Positions 26,785 through 35,939 of a stretch of 64,000 nt of DNA are shown piece after piece. Both the position numbers and the translations under genes were made by a program. Source of the DNA: Deltaproteobacteria bacterium (lineage in GTDB: Bacteria > Myxococcota_A > UBA9160 > SZUA-336); assembly GCA_029261925.1 (NCBI GenBank), contig JAJDAJ010000029.1, positions 1 through 64,000 on the forward strand, in the 5' to 3' direction. The stretch's first letter is position 1; every line of letters begins with the position of its first letter. The notes beneath the pieces were generated by a model. It had not been told where the DNA came from, ran no database searches, and saw only the letters and a list, made by a program, of their open reading frames with translations.

Positions 26785-28022
26785 CACGTCGACTGCGGCC
26801 CGGAGACGCGGGGACCGGCGTCGCGGTTGAGGAGCTCCCAGAGCGGCGCGACCGCTTTCTCCAGCACGAATGCTCGCTCGATGGCGCGTCGGCCTGCGGT
26901 GCCGAGCCGCTCGCGCTCCTTGGGATCGAGGGCCAGACGCGAGAGCTGTCGCGCCAGGTCCTGCCAGTCGGCAGGGTGGAAGAGCAGGCCGCTCTCGCCC
27001 GACTCGACCAGCTCCGGGATACCGGCCAGCCGCGGCGCCACCACCGGAACGCCGGAGGCCATTGCCTCCATGAGTACGACCGGGAGCCCCTCCATGAGGC
27101 TGGGCAGCACCAGGATGTCCGACCGGGACAGCTCGTCGAGGACTTCCTCCTGCGACCGTCCACCGAGCATCCGGCAGCGCTCGAGCAGGCCCCGGTCCTC
27201 GAGGATGCCTTCGATCTCCGCGCGTCGCGGTCCGTCGCCGATGAGGGTGAGCTCCGCGTCGGCACCTGCGCCCAGGACCGCCTGGAAGGCCTCGGCCAGG
27301 CCGGGCAGGCCTTTCTCGGGGGCGAGTCGTCCCACGCAGAGGATCTGGACGGGGGGCTCCGGGTCCACGGCGCGCTGCCTCGCGGGGATCTCCTCGAGCC
27401 CGACCCCGCACCGGGACACGACGACCTTGTCCCAGTCCCGCGGCGCGAGCTCGCGCAGCGCCTGGGCGCGCCCGAAGTGAGACACGCAGATCACGAAGCG
27501 CGCTCTTCGCATCTTCGCGCCGAGCAGGGGACTCGATGGATAGCCGAAGTCCGAGGCGCCGTGCAGCGTGATGCTCCACGGAATGCCGCGGTAGTGCGCG
27601 GCGAGCAGACCCACCACGGCGGCTCCGTTCGCGAAGTGGTTGTGCAGGTGCTCGATGCGGCCCTTCTCGAGGTCTGCCGCCAGGACGATCGCCTCGGCGA
27701 AGTAGAACAGCGCCCAGAGCAGCGAGCGCGCTCCCGGCAGCCGGTGCGACAGGGCCAGCCGCAGGGTGCTCCAGTAGGGGCCCGGACGGGAGAGGAAGCC
27801 CCGCAGGTGCGCCCCGAGCACCCTGCCCGCAGAGGCGGGCAGCAGGTACTCGGTTCGCTCCGCCTCCGCCCGGTCGCGCTCGCCCAGGGTTCCGGGCGCG
27901 AGGGGCCGCTGGACGCTGAACGTCTGCACCTCGGCGCCGCGGCGGCGCAGCTCGCCGATCTCGCGGCGGATGAAGGTGACCGAGACGGCCGGGTACTCGC
28001 TGACCAGAACGCCGAGCCGCAT
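26784..28022 (-). CDS. Family 4 glycosyltransferase
   Basis: 412 residues from ATG at 28022-28020. A GT-B retaining enzyme: N-terminal MRLGVLVSEYPAVSVTFIRR with a GELRRRGAEV helix, HLHNHFANGAA, then the C-terminal nucleotide-sugar site ILCVGRLAPEKG. The ExxE region reads SLMEGLPVVLMEAMASGVPVV. Members add mannose, glucose or other hexoses in EPS assembly. Cytoplasmic. It lies 4 nt after the NodB gene and overlaps the following GT2 by 1 nt. Confidence 0.93.
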   Translation of the reverse strand: MRLGVLVSEYPAVSVTFIRREIGELRRRGAEVQTFSVQRPLAPGTLGERDRAEAERTEYLLPASAGRVLGAHLRGFLSRPGPYWSTLRLALSHRLPGARSLLWALFYFAEAIVLAADLEKGRIEHLHNHFANGAAVVGLLAAHYRGIPWSITLHGASDFGYPSSPLLGAKMRRARFVICVSHFGRAQALRELAPRDWDKVVVSRCGVGLEEIPARQRAVDPEPPVQILCVGRLAPEKGLPGLAEAFQAVLGAGADAELTLIGDGPRRAEIEGILEDRGLLERCRMLGGRSQEEVLDELSRSDILVLPSLMEGLPVVLMEAMASGVPVVAPRLAGIPELVESGESGLLFHPADWQDLARQLSRLALDPKERERLGTAGRRAIERAFVLEKAVAPLWELLNRDAGPRVSGPQST

Positions 28023-28026
28023 CGGG

Positions 28027-29046
28027 TCACTCCAGCCCCGGGTGCAGCCCGCTCATCCGCCAGGCGATCCGCGCCTCGGAGAACGCGCCGCGCCGGTCCT
28101 GCGCGTGCTCGGAGTCCATCTCGAACCGTCCCAGGTCCAGGGGGTCGCAGCCCCGGTCGTTCGCCCGCCAGCCCGTGCCCACGGCCCAGCGATAGCCCGC
28201 CCTGTGCACTGCGTCGCGGACACGCGCGTCGAGGTTCCCGTTCGGATAGCAGAACGACTCGACCGGAACGCCAAGGCGGCTGGCCAGGATACGGCGCGAT
28301 TCCCCGACCTCGTGCGCGAGCACGTCCGGCTCGCACTGATCGAGCAGGGCGTGCGTCATGGAGTGAGAACCGATCTCGTGCCCCCGGGTGGTCAGCTCGG
28401 CCAGCTGCTCCCAGCTCATGAGTCCGTCCCACGAAGGTCTCGCATCCTGTCCGCAGAGCTCCTCGAGCCGCGACAGCCACTGCTCCCGGATCGCCGGAGC
28501 CTCGTGCTTCGCGCGTGCCACGATCGCGTGGATCGTGACTCCGGCAGACGCCAGGTCCGTCGCGCCGGTGACCGTCGCGGCGACCTCGGCCAGCTGCCGT
28601 CCGTCCCGCTGTACGCAGCTCGCGAGACCGTAGGCGAGCCGATCGTGCCAGAGCGTCTCGTTGCGGTCGACGTTCTCGACCGGAGCGAAGAAGCTGGCAC
28701 GGACGTCGAACGCCTCGAGGACCGGGGCCGCATGCAGGAAGCCGTCGAGCTGGCAGTCATCGAAGGTGAGGGCGAGCAGGGGACGCCCGGCCCGGCCGCT
28801 GCCCCAGCGGCTCGCGGTGTCGGCGAGCGTGCCGCAATCGTAGTGCCGGCAGAAGAAGCGCAGGAACCGGGACAGCTCGTCCGGGGTCACGGCCAGACCG
28901 CGGAGCGGGTACTCGCGCTGCTCCTCCTCGGGCAGGACCCGGTGGAAGGTCGCAACGGCGAGGCGGCCGGCCGCGGTACGCCCCGGCAGGCTGGCCCCGG
29001 AGCGGTGCAGGAGGGCTGCTGCGAGATCGCGAAGACTGGCCTTCAT
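28027..29046 (-). CDS. Polysaccharide deacetylase (NodB domain)
   Basis: 339 residues from ATG at 29046-29044; a GTG six codons upstream (29064) is possible. NodB motif 1 is LTFDD with the catalytic base Asp96 and metal-binding Asp97. Motif 2 is GSHSMTH with His228 and His232. These ligands fit an active divalent-metal N- or O-deacetylase of carbohydrate esterase family 4. No signal peptide is seen, so it may act on lipid-linked intermediates at the cytoplasmic side, as in exosortase-associated deacetylases. First gene of a three-gene minus-strand operon; the 249-bp gap upstream, shared with the divergent glycosidase-like gene, holds its promoter. Confidence 0.88.
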   Translation of the reverse strand: MKASLRDLAAALLHRSGASLPGRTAAGRLAVATFHRVLPEEEQREYPLRGLAVTPDELSRFLRFFCRHYDCGTLADTASRWGSGRAGRPLLALTFDDCQLDGFLHAAPVLEAFDVRASFFAPVENVDRNETLWHDRLAYGLASCVQRDGRQLAEVAATVTGATDLASAGVTIHAIVARAKHEAPAIREQWLSRLEELCGQDARPSWDGLMSWEQLAELTTRGHEIGSHSMTHALLDQCEPDVLAHEVGESRRILASRLGVPVESFCYPNGNLDARVRDAVHRAGYRWAVGTGWRANDRGCDPLDLGRFEMDSEHAQDRRGAFSEARIAWRMSGLHPGLE

Positions 29047-29313
29047 CGCTGCTGGGCGGGGCACCCCGGCCGGAGAGTTGGCCGGGCGCAGGGCTCGGCG
29101 GGAGTTCGCTGTGCGGGCGGTTCACCGGTCGTCCGGGAGATCGGCCCGGGGAACCCGGCGACCTTATCGGTTGCTCGAATCGATATCAAACACCATCGTC
29201 CAAGGAGATCGGCACGGAGCACGCCGCGCTCAAGCCGCAGCCTGGCGGCACCCGGGTCCGTATTCCGGCTGCGGAGGCCGGAGCAGCGCGTCCGAACGGA
29301 GAGGGATTCAAGG

Positions 29314-30888
29314 ATGTCCTGGAGGCTCTGGAAGCACGGCGGCGACGGAAGCAGGGGCGTGCTGGCTCCGGTGCTCTCGGCGCTCCTGATCGGCGTCGCG
29401 TGCATGGCATCGGGCGGCACCTCCGACGCTCAACGACATCGCTCCCCCCTGGGGATCAACCTGCACAAGGTCCGGAACTACTCGCCGGAGCTGATCTTCA
29501 CCGACGTGTTCAGGATGTCGAGCCGGTGGGTGAGCAACGCACGGGGTGTCAAGTGGGGAAAGGCGGGGCCGCTGGCGGTGAACGACCGCGGCTGGGTGAC
29601 CTCGCTGCGACCGGGCCAGTGGGCGGAGGCTCCGCTGCTCACCGGCATGGTGGGTCGAGTGCCGACGGGTGTGTTCACCTGTCTGTACGAGGGCAAGGGG
29701 ACGATCGAGTTCGAGGGGGGCACGATCCTGGCATCGCGCCCAGGCCGGCTGCAGGTCCGTTTCAGTCCCGGCGCCCGGCGCTTCTCGCTGAAGCTGACCT
29801 CGACGGACCCGGAGGATCCCATCCGCGACATCCGGCTGATCAGTCCGGGCTTCGAGGAGACGCATCGCGATCAGCCGTTCGACCCGGGATTTCTCGAGCG
29901 CTGGCGGATGTTCAGCGTGCTGCGCTTCATGGACTGGATGCAGACCAACGACTCCGAGATCTCGGCGTGGACGGATCGTCCGCGCCCCGATGACTGGGCG
30001 CAGGGCACCTCCCGGGGCGTGGCCCTGGAGACGATGATCGAGCTGGCGAACGCGGCGGGCGCCGATCCCTGGTTCTGCATGCCGCACCTCGCCACCGACG
30101 ACTACGTGAGGAGCTTCGCGCGCACCGTGGCCGGGTCCCTGGCTCCGCACCTCAAGGTCTACGTCGAGTACTCCAACGAGGTCTGGAACGGTCATTTCGA
30201 ACAGGCCAAGTACGCGCGCTCCCGCGGGATGGCTCTCGAGCTCGCCGGGAGGCCTGCCTCGGCGGGCCTGCGCTACACCTCGAGGCGCTCCGTGGAGATC
30301 TTCGACATCTTCGAGGAGGCCTTCGGCGGCACGGAGCGGCTGGTTCGCGTCATGGCGGGCCAGTTCGCGTCGCCGCAGAAGGGGCGAGCGCTGCTCTCCT
30401 GGGGGAATGCCAGCCAGAAGGTCGATGCGTATGCCGTCGCGCCGTACTTCGGAGGGCGCCTGGTCCGGACGCAGGGGGAACGACTGCTCCTGGCCGGACT
30501 CGACCCCCTGTTCGAGGAGCTCCGCGAGGAAGTGGGCCAGGGCACGGCGCGCATGCGCGAGCACGCGCAGCTGGCCAGCGAGTTCGGCGTCGCGCTGATC
30601 GCCTACGAGGGCGGGCAGCACCTCCGCCCCGCGCGGCGCAGTGATCCGCAGCTGACCCGGATGCTCACTGCCGCCAACCGGGATCCCCGGATGGCGGAGC
30701 TCTACGCCCGGCACCTGGCGAACTGGAAGGCCGCGGGCGGCCAGGTCTTCGTGCACTTCTCATCGATGAGCAAGCCCGGCTCGACCGGCATGTGGGGCGC
30801 GCTGGAGACCCCCGATCAGAAGCTGAGCGAGGCGCCGAAGTACCGGGCGTTGCTCGAGTTCATCGACGCCCATCCGCGCTGGTGGTAG
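29314..30888 (+). CDS. Secreted glycosidase-like protein
   Basis: 524 residues from ATG 29314, chosen because a signal peptide starts there: basic MSWRLWKHGG, then a hydrophobic stretch ending near ACMASG. The cysteine in GVACMASG could make it a lipoprotein. The body begins LGINLHKVRNYSPELIF and includes FMDWMQTNDSEISAW, WFCMPHLATDDYV and YVEYSNEVWNG. That last motif occurs in secreted cellulose-binding or glycoside-hydrolase-like (beta/alpha)8 proteins, where the Glu pair sits at the end of a core strand. A role in trimming or binding the exopolysaccharide is inferred. The frame is open far upstream but that portion is antisense to the NodB gene. Confidence 0.75.
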   Translation: MSWRLWKHGGDGSRGVLAPVLSALLIGVACMASGGTSDAQRHRSPLGINLHKVRNYSPELIFTDVFRMSSRWVSNARGVKWGKAGPLAVNDRGWVTSLRPGQWAEAPLLTGMVGRVPTGVFTCLYEGKGTIEFEGGTILASRPGRLQVRFSPGARRFSLKLTSTDPEDPIRDIRLISPGFEETHRDQPFDPGFLERWRMFSVLRFMDWMQTNDSEISAWTDRPRPDDWAQGTSRGVALETMIELANAAGADPWFCMPHLATDDYVRSFARTVAGSLAPHLKVYVEYSNEVWNGHFEQAKYARSRGMALELAGRPASAGLRYTSRRSVEIFDIFEEAFGGTERLVRVMAGQFASPQKGRALLSWGNASQKVDAYAVAPYFGGRLVRTQGERLLLAGLDPLFEELREEVGQGTARMREHAQLASEFGVALIAYEGGQHLRPARRSDPQLTRMLTAANRDPRMAELYARHLANWKAAGGQVFVHFSSMSKPGSTGMWGALETPDQKLSEAPKYRALLEFIDAHPRWW

Positions 30889-30907
30889 CGGCGGTCCGGC
30901 GCCCGCC

Positions 30908-31264
30908 TCAGTACATCACGTAGACGAAGGCCGAGACGTCCGGGTCGTCGACGTCGACGCGGTGCAGCTTCTCGGCCAGGAGCTGCAGCTCGTGGGCCAG
31001 GGGAGCGAGGTCCTCGGAATCGGTCCACAGCTCCAGCAGCGCTGCCTCCAGCTGGGCCGGGCTCCGTGGAGCGTTCGCCTCGAAGTCCTGCCGCTGCATT
31101 CGAGTTTGCTCTCGCGCCTCCCAGTACGACGGCGCGGCCGGGTCGGGACCCGTCGCGAAGTAGCTGCGCCCCGCCGCGGCGAGGCGTGCGCTGAGCCCGA
31201 GCAGCGTGTCCCGGAAGAACCGATCCGGTGTGATGCGCCGGCGTGGCCACCTAATCCTTGCCAT
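30908..31264 (-). CDS. Uncharacterised 118-residue protein coupled to carbamoyltransferase
   Basis: Start ATG at 31264-31262 overlaps the carbamoyltransferase stop by 14 nt. I do not recognise the family. The protein has a basic N-terminus (MARIRWPRRRITPDRFF), a helical middle and an acidic C-terminal region rich in Leu and Asp, ending DVSAFVYVMY. No membrane helix, signal peptide or metal motif is visible. Carbamoyltransferase loci often include small partners such as DUF5989, but that family is much shorter and differs. The overlap and shared GC-rich codon use support a real gene in the same operon. Confidence 0.62.
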   Translation of the reverse strand: MARIRWPRRRITPDRFFRDTLLGLSARLAAAGRSYFATGPDPAAPSYWEAREQTRMQRQDFEANAPRSPAQLEAALLELWTDSEDLAPLAHELQLLAEKLHRVDVDDPDVSAFVYVMY

Positions 31265-33089
31265 ATCGCTCCCGCCAGTCCTCGTCGTCCTCGAACCGGG
31301 GCTGCTCGCGCTTCCACAGGATGCAGTCCTCGAGGACCAGGAAATCCATCTCGGTACGCATGAAGCACTGGTATGCGTCGCGAGGCGAGCAGACGATCGG
31401 CTCGCCCCGGACATTGAAGGAGGTATTGACGAGCAGGCTGGTCCCGGTTCGCTCCTTGAATCGTGACAGGACCTCGTGAAAGAACGGGTGGGTGCCGCGG
31501 GACACGGTCTGCACGCGGGCGCTGAAGTCGACGTGCGTGATCGCCGGGACGTCGGAGCGCGCCTGATTCACGATCTCCATCATGTCCTCGGTGGCCAGGT
31601 CGGTCTGGCCACTGCGGCGGCTCTCGTTTACCGGAGCGACCAGGAGCATGTAGGGACTCTCGCAGTCGATCTCGAAGTACTCCGGCGCGTCCTCCACCAG
31701 GACCGAGGGTGCGAAAGGCCGGAATGACTCCCGGTACTTGATCTTGAGATTCATCGTGGTCTGGGTATCGCGCCGCCTGGCGTCGCCGATGATCGAGCGC
31801 GCGCCGAGCGATCGCGGCCCGAACTCCATCCGCCCGCTGAACAGGCCCCCGATCATCCCTTCGTCCAGAGCCTCGGCCATGCGGTCGGCCAGCTCCCGGG
31901 GGTCCTTGACCCAGTCGTAGGCATAGCCCTGTCGGTCCAGGAAGGCCCGGACCTCATCCGAGGAGTAGGCGGGGCCCAGGTAGCTGCCCTGCTGGCGATC
32001 GGTGTGTCCGTCCGGGATCGCGGCGCGCGGAACCCCGAGGTACGCGTGTGAGGCGAGCAGCGCCGCGCCGAGTGCGCCCCCCGCGTCGCCGGCAGCCGGC
32101 TGGATCCAGACCGCGTCGAAGATCCCCTCCCGGACCAGCTCGCCGTTCGCCACGCAGTTGAGGGCGACACCGCCTGCCAGGGCCAGATTCCGGCTCCCGG
32201 TGCGGGATCGGGCGTGGCGCCCGATCGCGAGGACGGCATCGGTGATGACCCGCTGGATCGAGGCGGCGAGGTCGCGCTCGCGGCGACTGATGCGCGACTC
32301 CGGTGCCCGGGGCGGGCCGTCGAAGAGCTCGTCGAAGGCGGCGGTGGTCATGCGCATGCCGTCCAGGTACCCGAAGTAGCGCATGTCGAGGCGGTAGGAG
32401 CCGTCATCGCGGATGTCGATCAGGTGCTCGCGAATCCGGTCGGCGTATCGCGGCTCGCCATACGGCGCCAGGCCCATCAGCTTGTACTCGCCCGAGTTGA
32501 CCTTGAACCCGCAGAAGTACGTGAAGGCGCTGTACAGCAGGCCCAGGGAGTGCGGATACCGGATCTCGTCGAGCAGGTCGATCGCGTCGCCCTGTCCGTG
32601 GCCGACGGAAGTCGTGCACCACTCCCCCACGCCGTCCAGCGTCAGGATCGCCGCGTCATCGAAGGGGGACGGGTAGAACGCCGAGGCAGCGTGAGCCATG
32701 TGGTGCTCGGAGAAGATCACCCGGCCGCCGCGGCCCAGGGTGCCCAGGGCCCTGTGCACGTGCTCCTCGACCCAGAGCTTGACGCCCAGTACCGACTCGC
32801 AGGCGGCGACGAACTGCTCCTGCGCGGGCTCTCCCACCTGCGCGCAGCTGCGGAGAATGCGGTCCCAGGTCAGCAACGGGGAGTCGTAGAAGATGATTGC
32901 GTCGAGCTCCGAGGGCTCGATGAATGCCTGCTCCAGGCAGTAGTTGATCGCGTGGGTGGGGAAGCGCGGATCGTGGCGGTGGCGCGTGAATCGCTCCTCC
33001 TGGGCAGCAGCGACGATGCTGCCGTCCCTCACGATCGCGGCGGCCGAGTCGTGGTAGAACGCCGAGATGCCCAGGACGGCCGAGCTCAC
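31251..33089 (-). CDS. NodU/CmcH-type O-carbamoyltransferase
   Basis: 612 residues from GTG at 33089-33087, overlapping the upstream SGNH gene by 4 nt (GTGA). It transfers a carbamoyl group from carbamoyl phosphate, through carbamoyl-adenylate, to a hydroxyl on a sugar or other small molecule. The N-terminal Kae1-like domain has VLGISAFYHDSAA and the metal site HHMAH (residues 129-133). The C-terminal YrdC-like part has FGPRSLGARSII, LVNTSFNVRGEPIV and a late CFMRTEMDFLVLED. Length and motif set are complete. Given its neighbours, the target is probably the exopolysaccharide or its lipid-linked precursor. Confidence 0.93.
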   Translation of the reverse strand: MSSAVLGISAFYHDSAAAIVRDGSIVAAAQEERFTRHRHDPRFPTHAINYCLEQAFIEPSELDAIIFYDSPLLTWDRILRSCAQVGEPAQEQFVAACESVLGVKLWVEEHVHRALGTLGRGGRVIFSEHHMAHAASAFYPSPFDDAAILTLDGVGEWCTTSVGHGQGDAIDLLDEIRYPHSLGLLYSAFTYFCGFKVNSGEYKLMGLAPYGEPRYADRIREHLIDIRDDGSYRLDMRYFGYLDGMRMTTAAFDELFDGPPRAPESRISRRERDLAASIQRVITDAVLAIGRHARSRTGSRNLALAGGVALNCVANGELVREGIFDAVWIQPAAGDAGGALGAALLASHAYLGVPRAAIPDGHTDRQQGSYLGPAYSSDEVRAFLDRQGYAYDWVKDPRELADRMAEALDEGMIGGLFSGRMEFGPRSLGARSIIGDARRRDTQTTMNLKIKYRESFRPFAPSVLVEDAPEYFEIDCESPYMLLVAPVNESRRSGQTDLATEDMMEIVNQARSDVPAITHVDFSARVQTVSRGTHPFFHEVLSRFKERTGTSLLVNTSFNVRGEPIVCSPRDAYQCFMRTEMDFLVLEDCILWKREQPRFEDDEDWRERYGKD

Positions 33090-34129
33090 CGGGTCGCTCC
33101 CGGGGCTCCGTCGCGGAGTAGCTCATCGATCGCAGGTGCCATCGCCGCGGCGAGCGCCTCGTGACCCGCAGCGGTCAGGTGCCCGTCGACGGGGAAGAAG
33201 AGCGCCCGCCGCTGCGCGGGATCATGGCGGGACAGCGAGGGCAGGGGGTCGAAGAAGAGTGCGCCGGTCGCGTCGGCGACCTCGCGCAGGCGAGCCTGGT
33301 ACGCGCCGGGATGGGCGAGGCCGGCCACGTGGTGATAGATGGGAATCGGCATGAGCATGACGGGCCTGTCGTGTCCGGTGATCCACTGCTGCAGAACTGC
33401 GCGCATGATGCGCCAGGCTGGAGAGCCCGCGTCGTCGTATTCTGGGATCGGCTGGTAGGATAACGCCTTTAGGAGACGGTCCCTGAGGCCCGTTTCCACG
33501 ACCACCCGCTCGATCCACGGCTGCTGGCGGAGGCGGGCGAAGCCACGCTTGAGCCGCGGGAACCTCTCGGTCCGGGCGATCGCGGACCGCTCGGTGGGTG
33601 CCAGCGACTCCAGCGCGATCGGGCGCTTCTCGACCGGAACTCCGTGCAGCTGCAGCTGGTCGGCCGCGTCGAGCAGGTAGTACGGCTTGGCGAAGAGGAG
33701 CCGGTTGCCGCGGTCGTCCGTGAACCAGCGGTAGCGCGAGTCCACCCTGCGTATGTTGTCCACGAAGACCGCGATCACCAGTACGTCGTGCTCGATCTCC
33801 AGCGCATGCTCGCGGTAGATGAGGTAGTGCTGATCGGTGCCGGTGGCCGGCATCCCGAAGTTGTACACGTCGAGGTCCGGAAGCAGGCGGGAGAGCCAGT
33901 CTCCGTAGCGCTGTCCGCTCGAGACTCCCTCCCCCGCGGTGAACGAGTCCCCGAAGAGCAACACCCGGCGACGTCCTGGCGTCCGCTCCGCCGCGAACTC
34001 CGCGTCGTCGCGGAATCCGCTCGCGTTGGAACGGACGAGGTATCCGCCGCCCTCGTGCGGGATCCTGGCGCGGATCCCGGGAATGAACCGGAAGCCGTAG
34101 CGCGGGTGATGCTCGAAGATCTGGCGCAT
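33086..34129 (-). CDS. SGNH/GDSL hydrolase family protein
   Basis: 347 residues from ATG at 34129-34127. Block I is LLFGDSFTAGEG (Ser62), the central part has YNFGMPATGTDQHYLI, and the C-terminal Asp-His pair is in FPVDGHLTAAGHEAL. No signal peptide or membrane helix is seen, unlike the SGNH protein at 16131. The N-terminal PRYGFRFIPGIRARIP and RSNASGFRDD blocks are common in polysaccharide-locus members of the family. It lies between a NodB deacetylase and the carbamoyltransferase, pointing to side-group editing. Acetyltransfer versus ester hydrolysis cannot be decided. Confidence 0.83.
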   Translation of the reverse strand: MRQIFEHHPRYGFRFIPGIRARIPHEGGGYLVRSNASGFRDDAEFAAERTPGRRRVLLFGDSFTAGEGVSSGQRYGDWLSRLLPDLDVYNFGMPATGTDQHYLIYREHALEIEHDVLVIAVFVDNIRRVDSRYRWFTDDRGNRLLFAKPYYLLDAADQLQLHGVPVEKRPIALESLAPTERSAIARTERFPRLKRGFARLRQQPWIERVVVETGLRDRLLKALSYQPIPEYDDAGSPAWRIMRAVLQQWITGHDRPVMLMPIPIYHHVAGLAHPGAYQARLREVADATGALFFDPLPSLSRHDPAQRRALFFPVDGHLTAAGHEALAAAMAPAIDELLRDGAPGATR

Positions 34130-34138
34130 GCAGCGGGC

Positions 34139-35176
34139 TCAGCCGAGGTGCGGCCGGAGCAGGCGCCTGGCGGCGCGCAGCGGCTCGAGGGCCTCGGCAC
34201 GCGCCATCAGGTCCGGGAGATTCGATCGGTCCCCGGGCTGTCCGGGCGCGTCCGCGGGGATCCGGTTCACGATGAAGCTCCGGTCCCTGCGCAGGTACGC
34301 GGTGTCGTACATCAGGTCGATCAGCTCGATGTCCGCGAGCAGCGCGGCCAGCCGGCGCCGGCTGAGCATGGCGCCTGTGAACGGGAAGGCGAACGGAACC
34401 CGGGACATGCCCGTTCGCTCCTGGACCGCGAGGCACGATCCGCGCATCTCGGCCTCCATCCGGGACCCGTCGCAGAGCCAGAGCTCCGGATGACGGAGCG
34501 AGTGGGCCCCGATCGTGAAGCCCTCGCGATGCAGCTGGTCGACCTGCTCCCCGGTCATGTAGGGGCTCTGTTCGCGCAGGTACCCGGCGACATCCACCTC
34601 GAGCAGCTCGCAGATGGCGTCGAGCTCGGTCTCCTGCCGGAAGGTGACCGAGCGCAGCCAGGCGACGAGGTCGCCGGGGGTGGCCAGCGGCGACGCGGCG
34701 AGGCGCGAGCACGGCTCCCGGATCGCGTCCCAGGCTCCGGGCTCCAGACGGCCCACCGCCTCGATCGCGAGGGCTGCGCGATTCCTGTGCATCATCGACC
34801 TGTTGTCGATGAACGCCTCGCACACGAAGAAGGTACCGGGCAGGCCGTTTTCGAGCAGGAGCGGCCGGATGGTGCTGAAGCACTCGGCCAGCCCGTCGTC
34901 GAAGCTGATCGTCACGCTGCCGGCCGGGAGCGACTTCTGGCGCCGCTGGTGCCAGACGACCTCCTCGTGCCCGGCCACGTGGAAGCTCTCCTTCAGGTAG
35001 CGGAGATCGAGGGCCAGCTGCTCGGGGGTCTTGGTCTCGTACAGCGCACGAACGTGAGCGCGGGGATGCGGCCCGGCGAGGTGGTAGAACACCCCCCGGG
35101 GTCGCCTCCGCAGCGACGGGCCGAGCAGGCGCGCGAGCGGCCGGCCCATTCTCTCGGCGAGGCGGACGGCGTCCAT
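34139..35176 (-). CDS. Polysaccharide deacetylase family protein
   Basis: 345 residues from ATG at 35176-35174. The open frame upstream is Arg/Gly/Pro-rich and non-coding in style, so this Met is preferred. NodB motif 1 ISFDDG has Asp93 and Asp94; motif 2 GAHSLRHPEL has His225 and His229. A long insertion of mainly helical sequence separates them. No signal peptide. It is the first gene of the minus-strand operon deacetylase, SGNH hydrolase, carbamoyltransferase, 118-aa protein, and shares limited similarity with the deacetylase at 28027-29046. Confidence 0.83.
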   Translation of the reverse strand: MDAVRLAERMGRPLARLLGPSLRRRPRGVFYHLAGPHPRAHVRALYETKTPEQLALDLRYLKESFHVAGHEEVVWHQRRQKSLPAGSVTISFDDGLAECFSTIRPLLLENGLPGTFFVCEAFIDNRSMMHRNRAALAIEAVGRLEPGAWDAIREPCSRLAASPLATPGDLVAWLRSVTFRQETELDAICELLEVDVAGYLREQSPYMTGEQVDQLHREGFTIGAHSLRHPELWLCDGSRMEAEMRGSCLAVQERTGMSRVPFAFPFTGAMLSRRRLAALLADIELIDLMYDTAYLRRDRSFIVNRIPADAPGQPGDRSNLPDLMARAEALEPLRAARRLLRPHLG

Positions 35177-35939
35177 CACCGGGGGAGGCGGGCCCGGGAG
35201 GCGGGTGACCGACCCCGACTCGACGCTGGCCGCCGGAGCGGCCAGGGTCCGGCAGGCGTGTGCGAGATTTCCAGCATCCGGTCGTCCTCGCCTCGCTCCC
35301 ATGTGCTCGAACCCGATCGGCCGGGCGGCCGAGCTCCGTGGCCGAGGGTACCGGATGCGTTCCCCCCCTCCGCCGGGGCGTGCCCGGCGAAGGCGGGCGA
35401 GGGCGCGCGCATGCCGGCTGCGCCTGCACTGCCGAGAGCCACTTCGATCCCCTCCTGTGCGGACGAGCTGCCCGCTCATCGCGCCGGCAACGGGTCCCGG
35501 TCCGGACACCCGCGCTCGCGCCAGTGAGGTCCCTCATCGGCACGATGGGGATGGGCACTATCGGGATCGGGCGGGGGGAGGCGGGCATGTCGCGGCGCGT
35601 CCCGCCTGGCGGAGGCCGGAGCGCCCGGCTTCGCCAGGCCCCGGGCCGGTGCCTGCGCTCCGCTGCAGGCACGTCCCGCGATGCGCCAACCAGGGCGGAA
35701 GCCTGGCGGAACCGCTGCGCTCGGGGGGGCTCGGGTGCCGGGCCGCAGCGCCGGCTTCGCCGAGCCGATGAACCGACCATGGAGGATGATCGGGGCCCGG
35801 GTCCGGGCGAGCTTCGCGCTGCGCGACGCGCTGCCGCGCGACCGCTCCTCTGCGCTACCGGGCAGCGGACCCCCGGCGTGCCCGTTGCTGCCTCCCGGTG
35901 TCGATCTCACCCGCCGGGCTGTTCGAGGCGGCGAGTCTG
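35177..35939. other. 763-bp intergenic region without a supported gene
   Basis: Divergent spacer between the minus-strand deacetylase operon and the plus-strand secreted-protein family. Frames here translate to Arg/Pro/Gly-rich low-complexity sequence without homology features. It contains small perfect hairpins: GTGCCTGC/GCAGGCAC with an 8-nt loop (35649-35672), and two related GCCGGCTTCGCC-like elements near 35628 and 35749. Promoters for both operons must lie here, but no convincing -35/-10 pair was seen. Confidence 0.6.

Noticed and set aside
26785-27579. Extension of the minus-strand GT2 frame upstream of 26784
   Set aside because: This part overlaps the GT4 gene out of frame; a GT-A start and a TGATG coupling occur at 26784.
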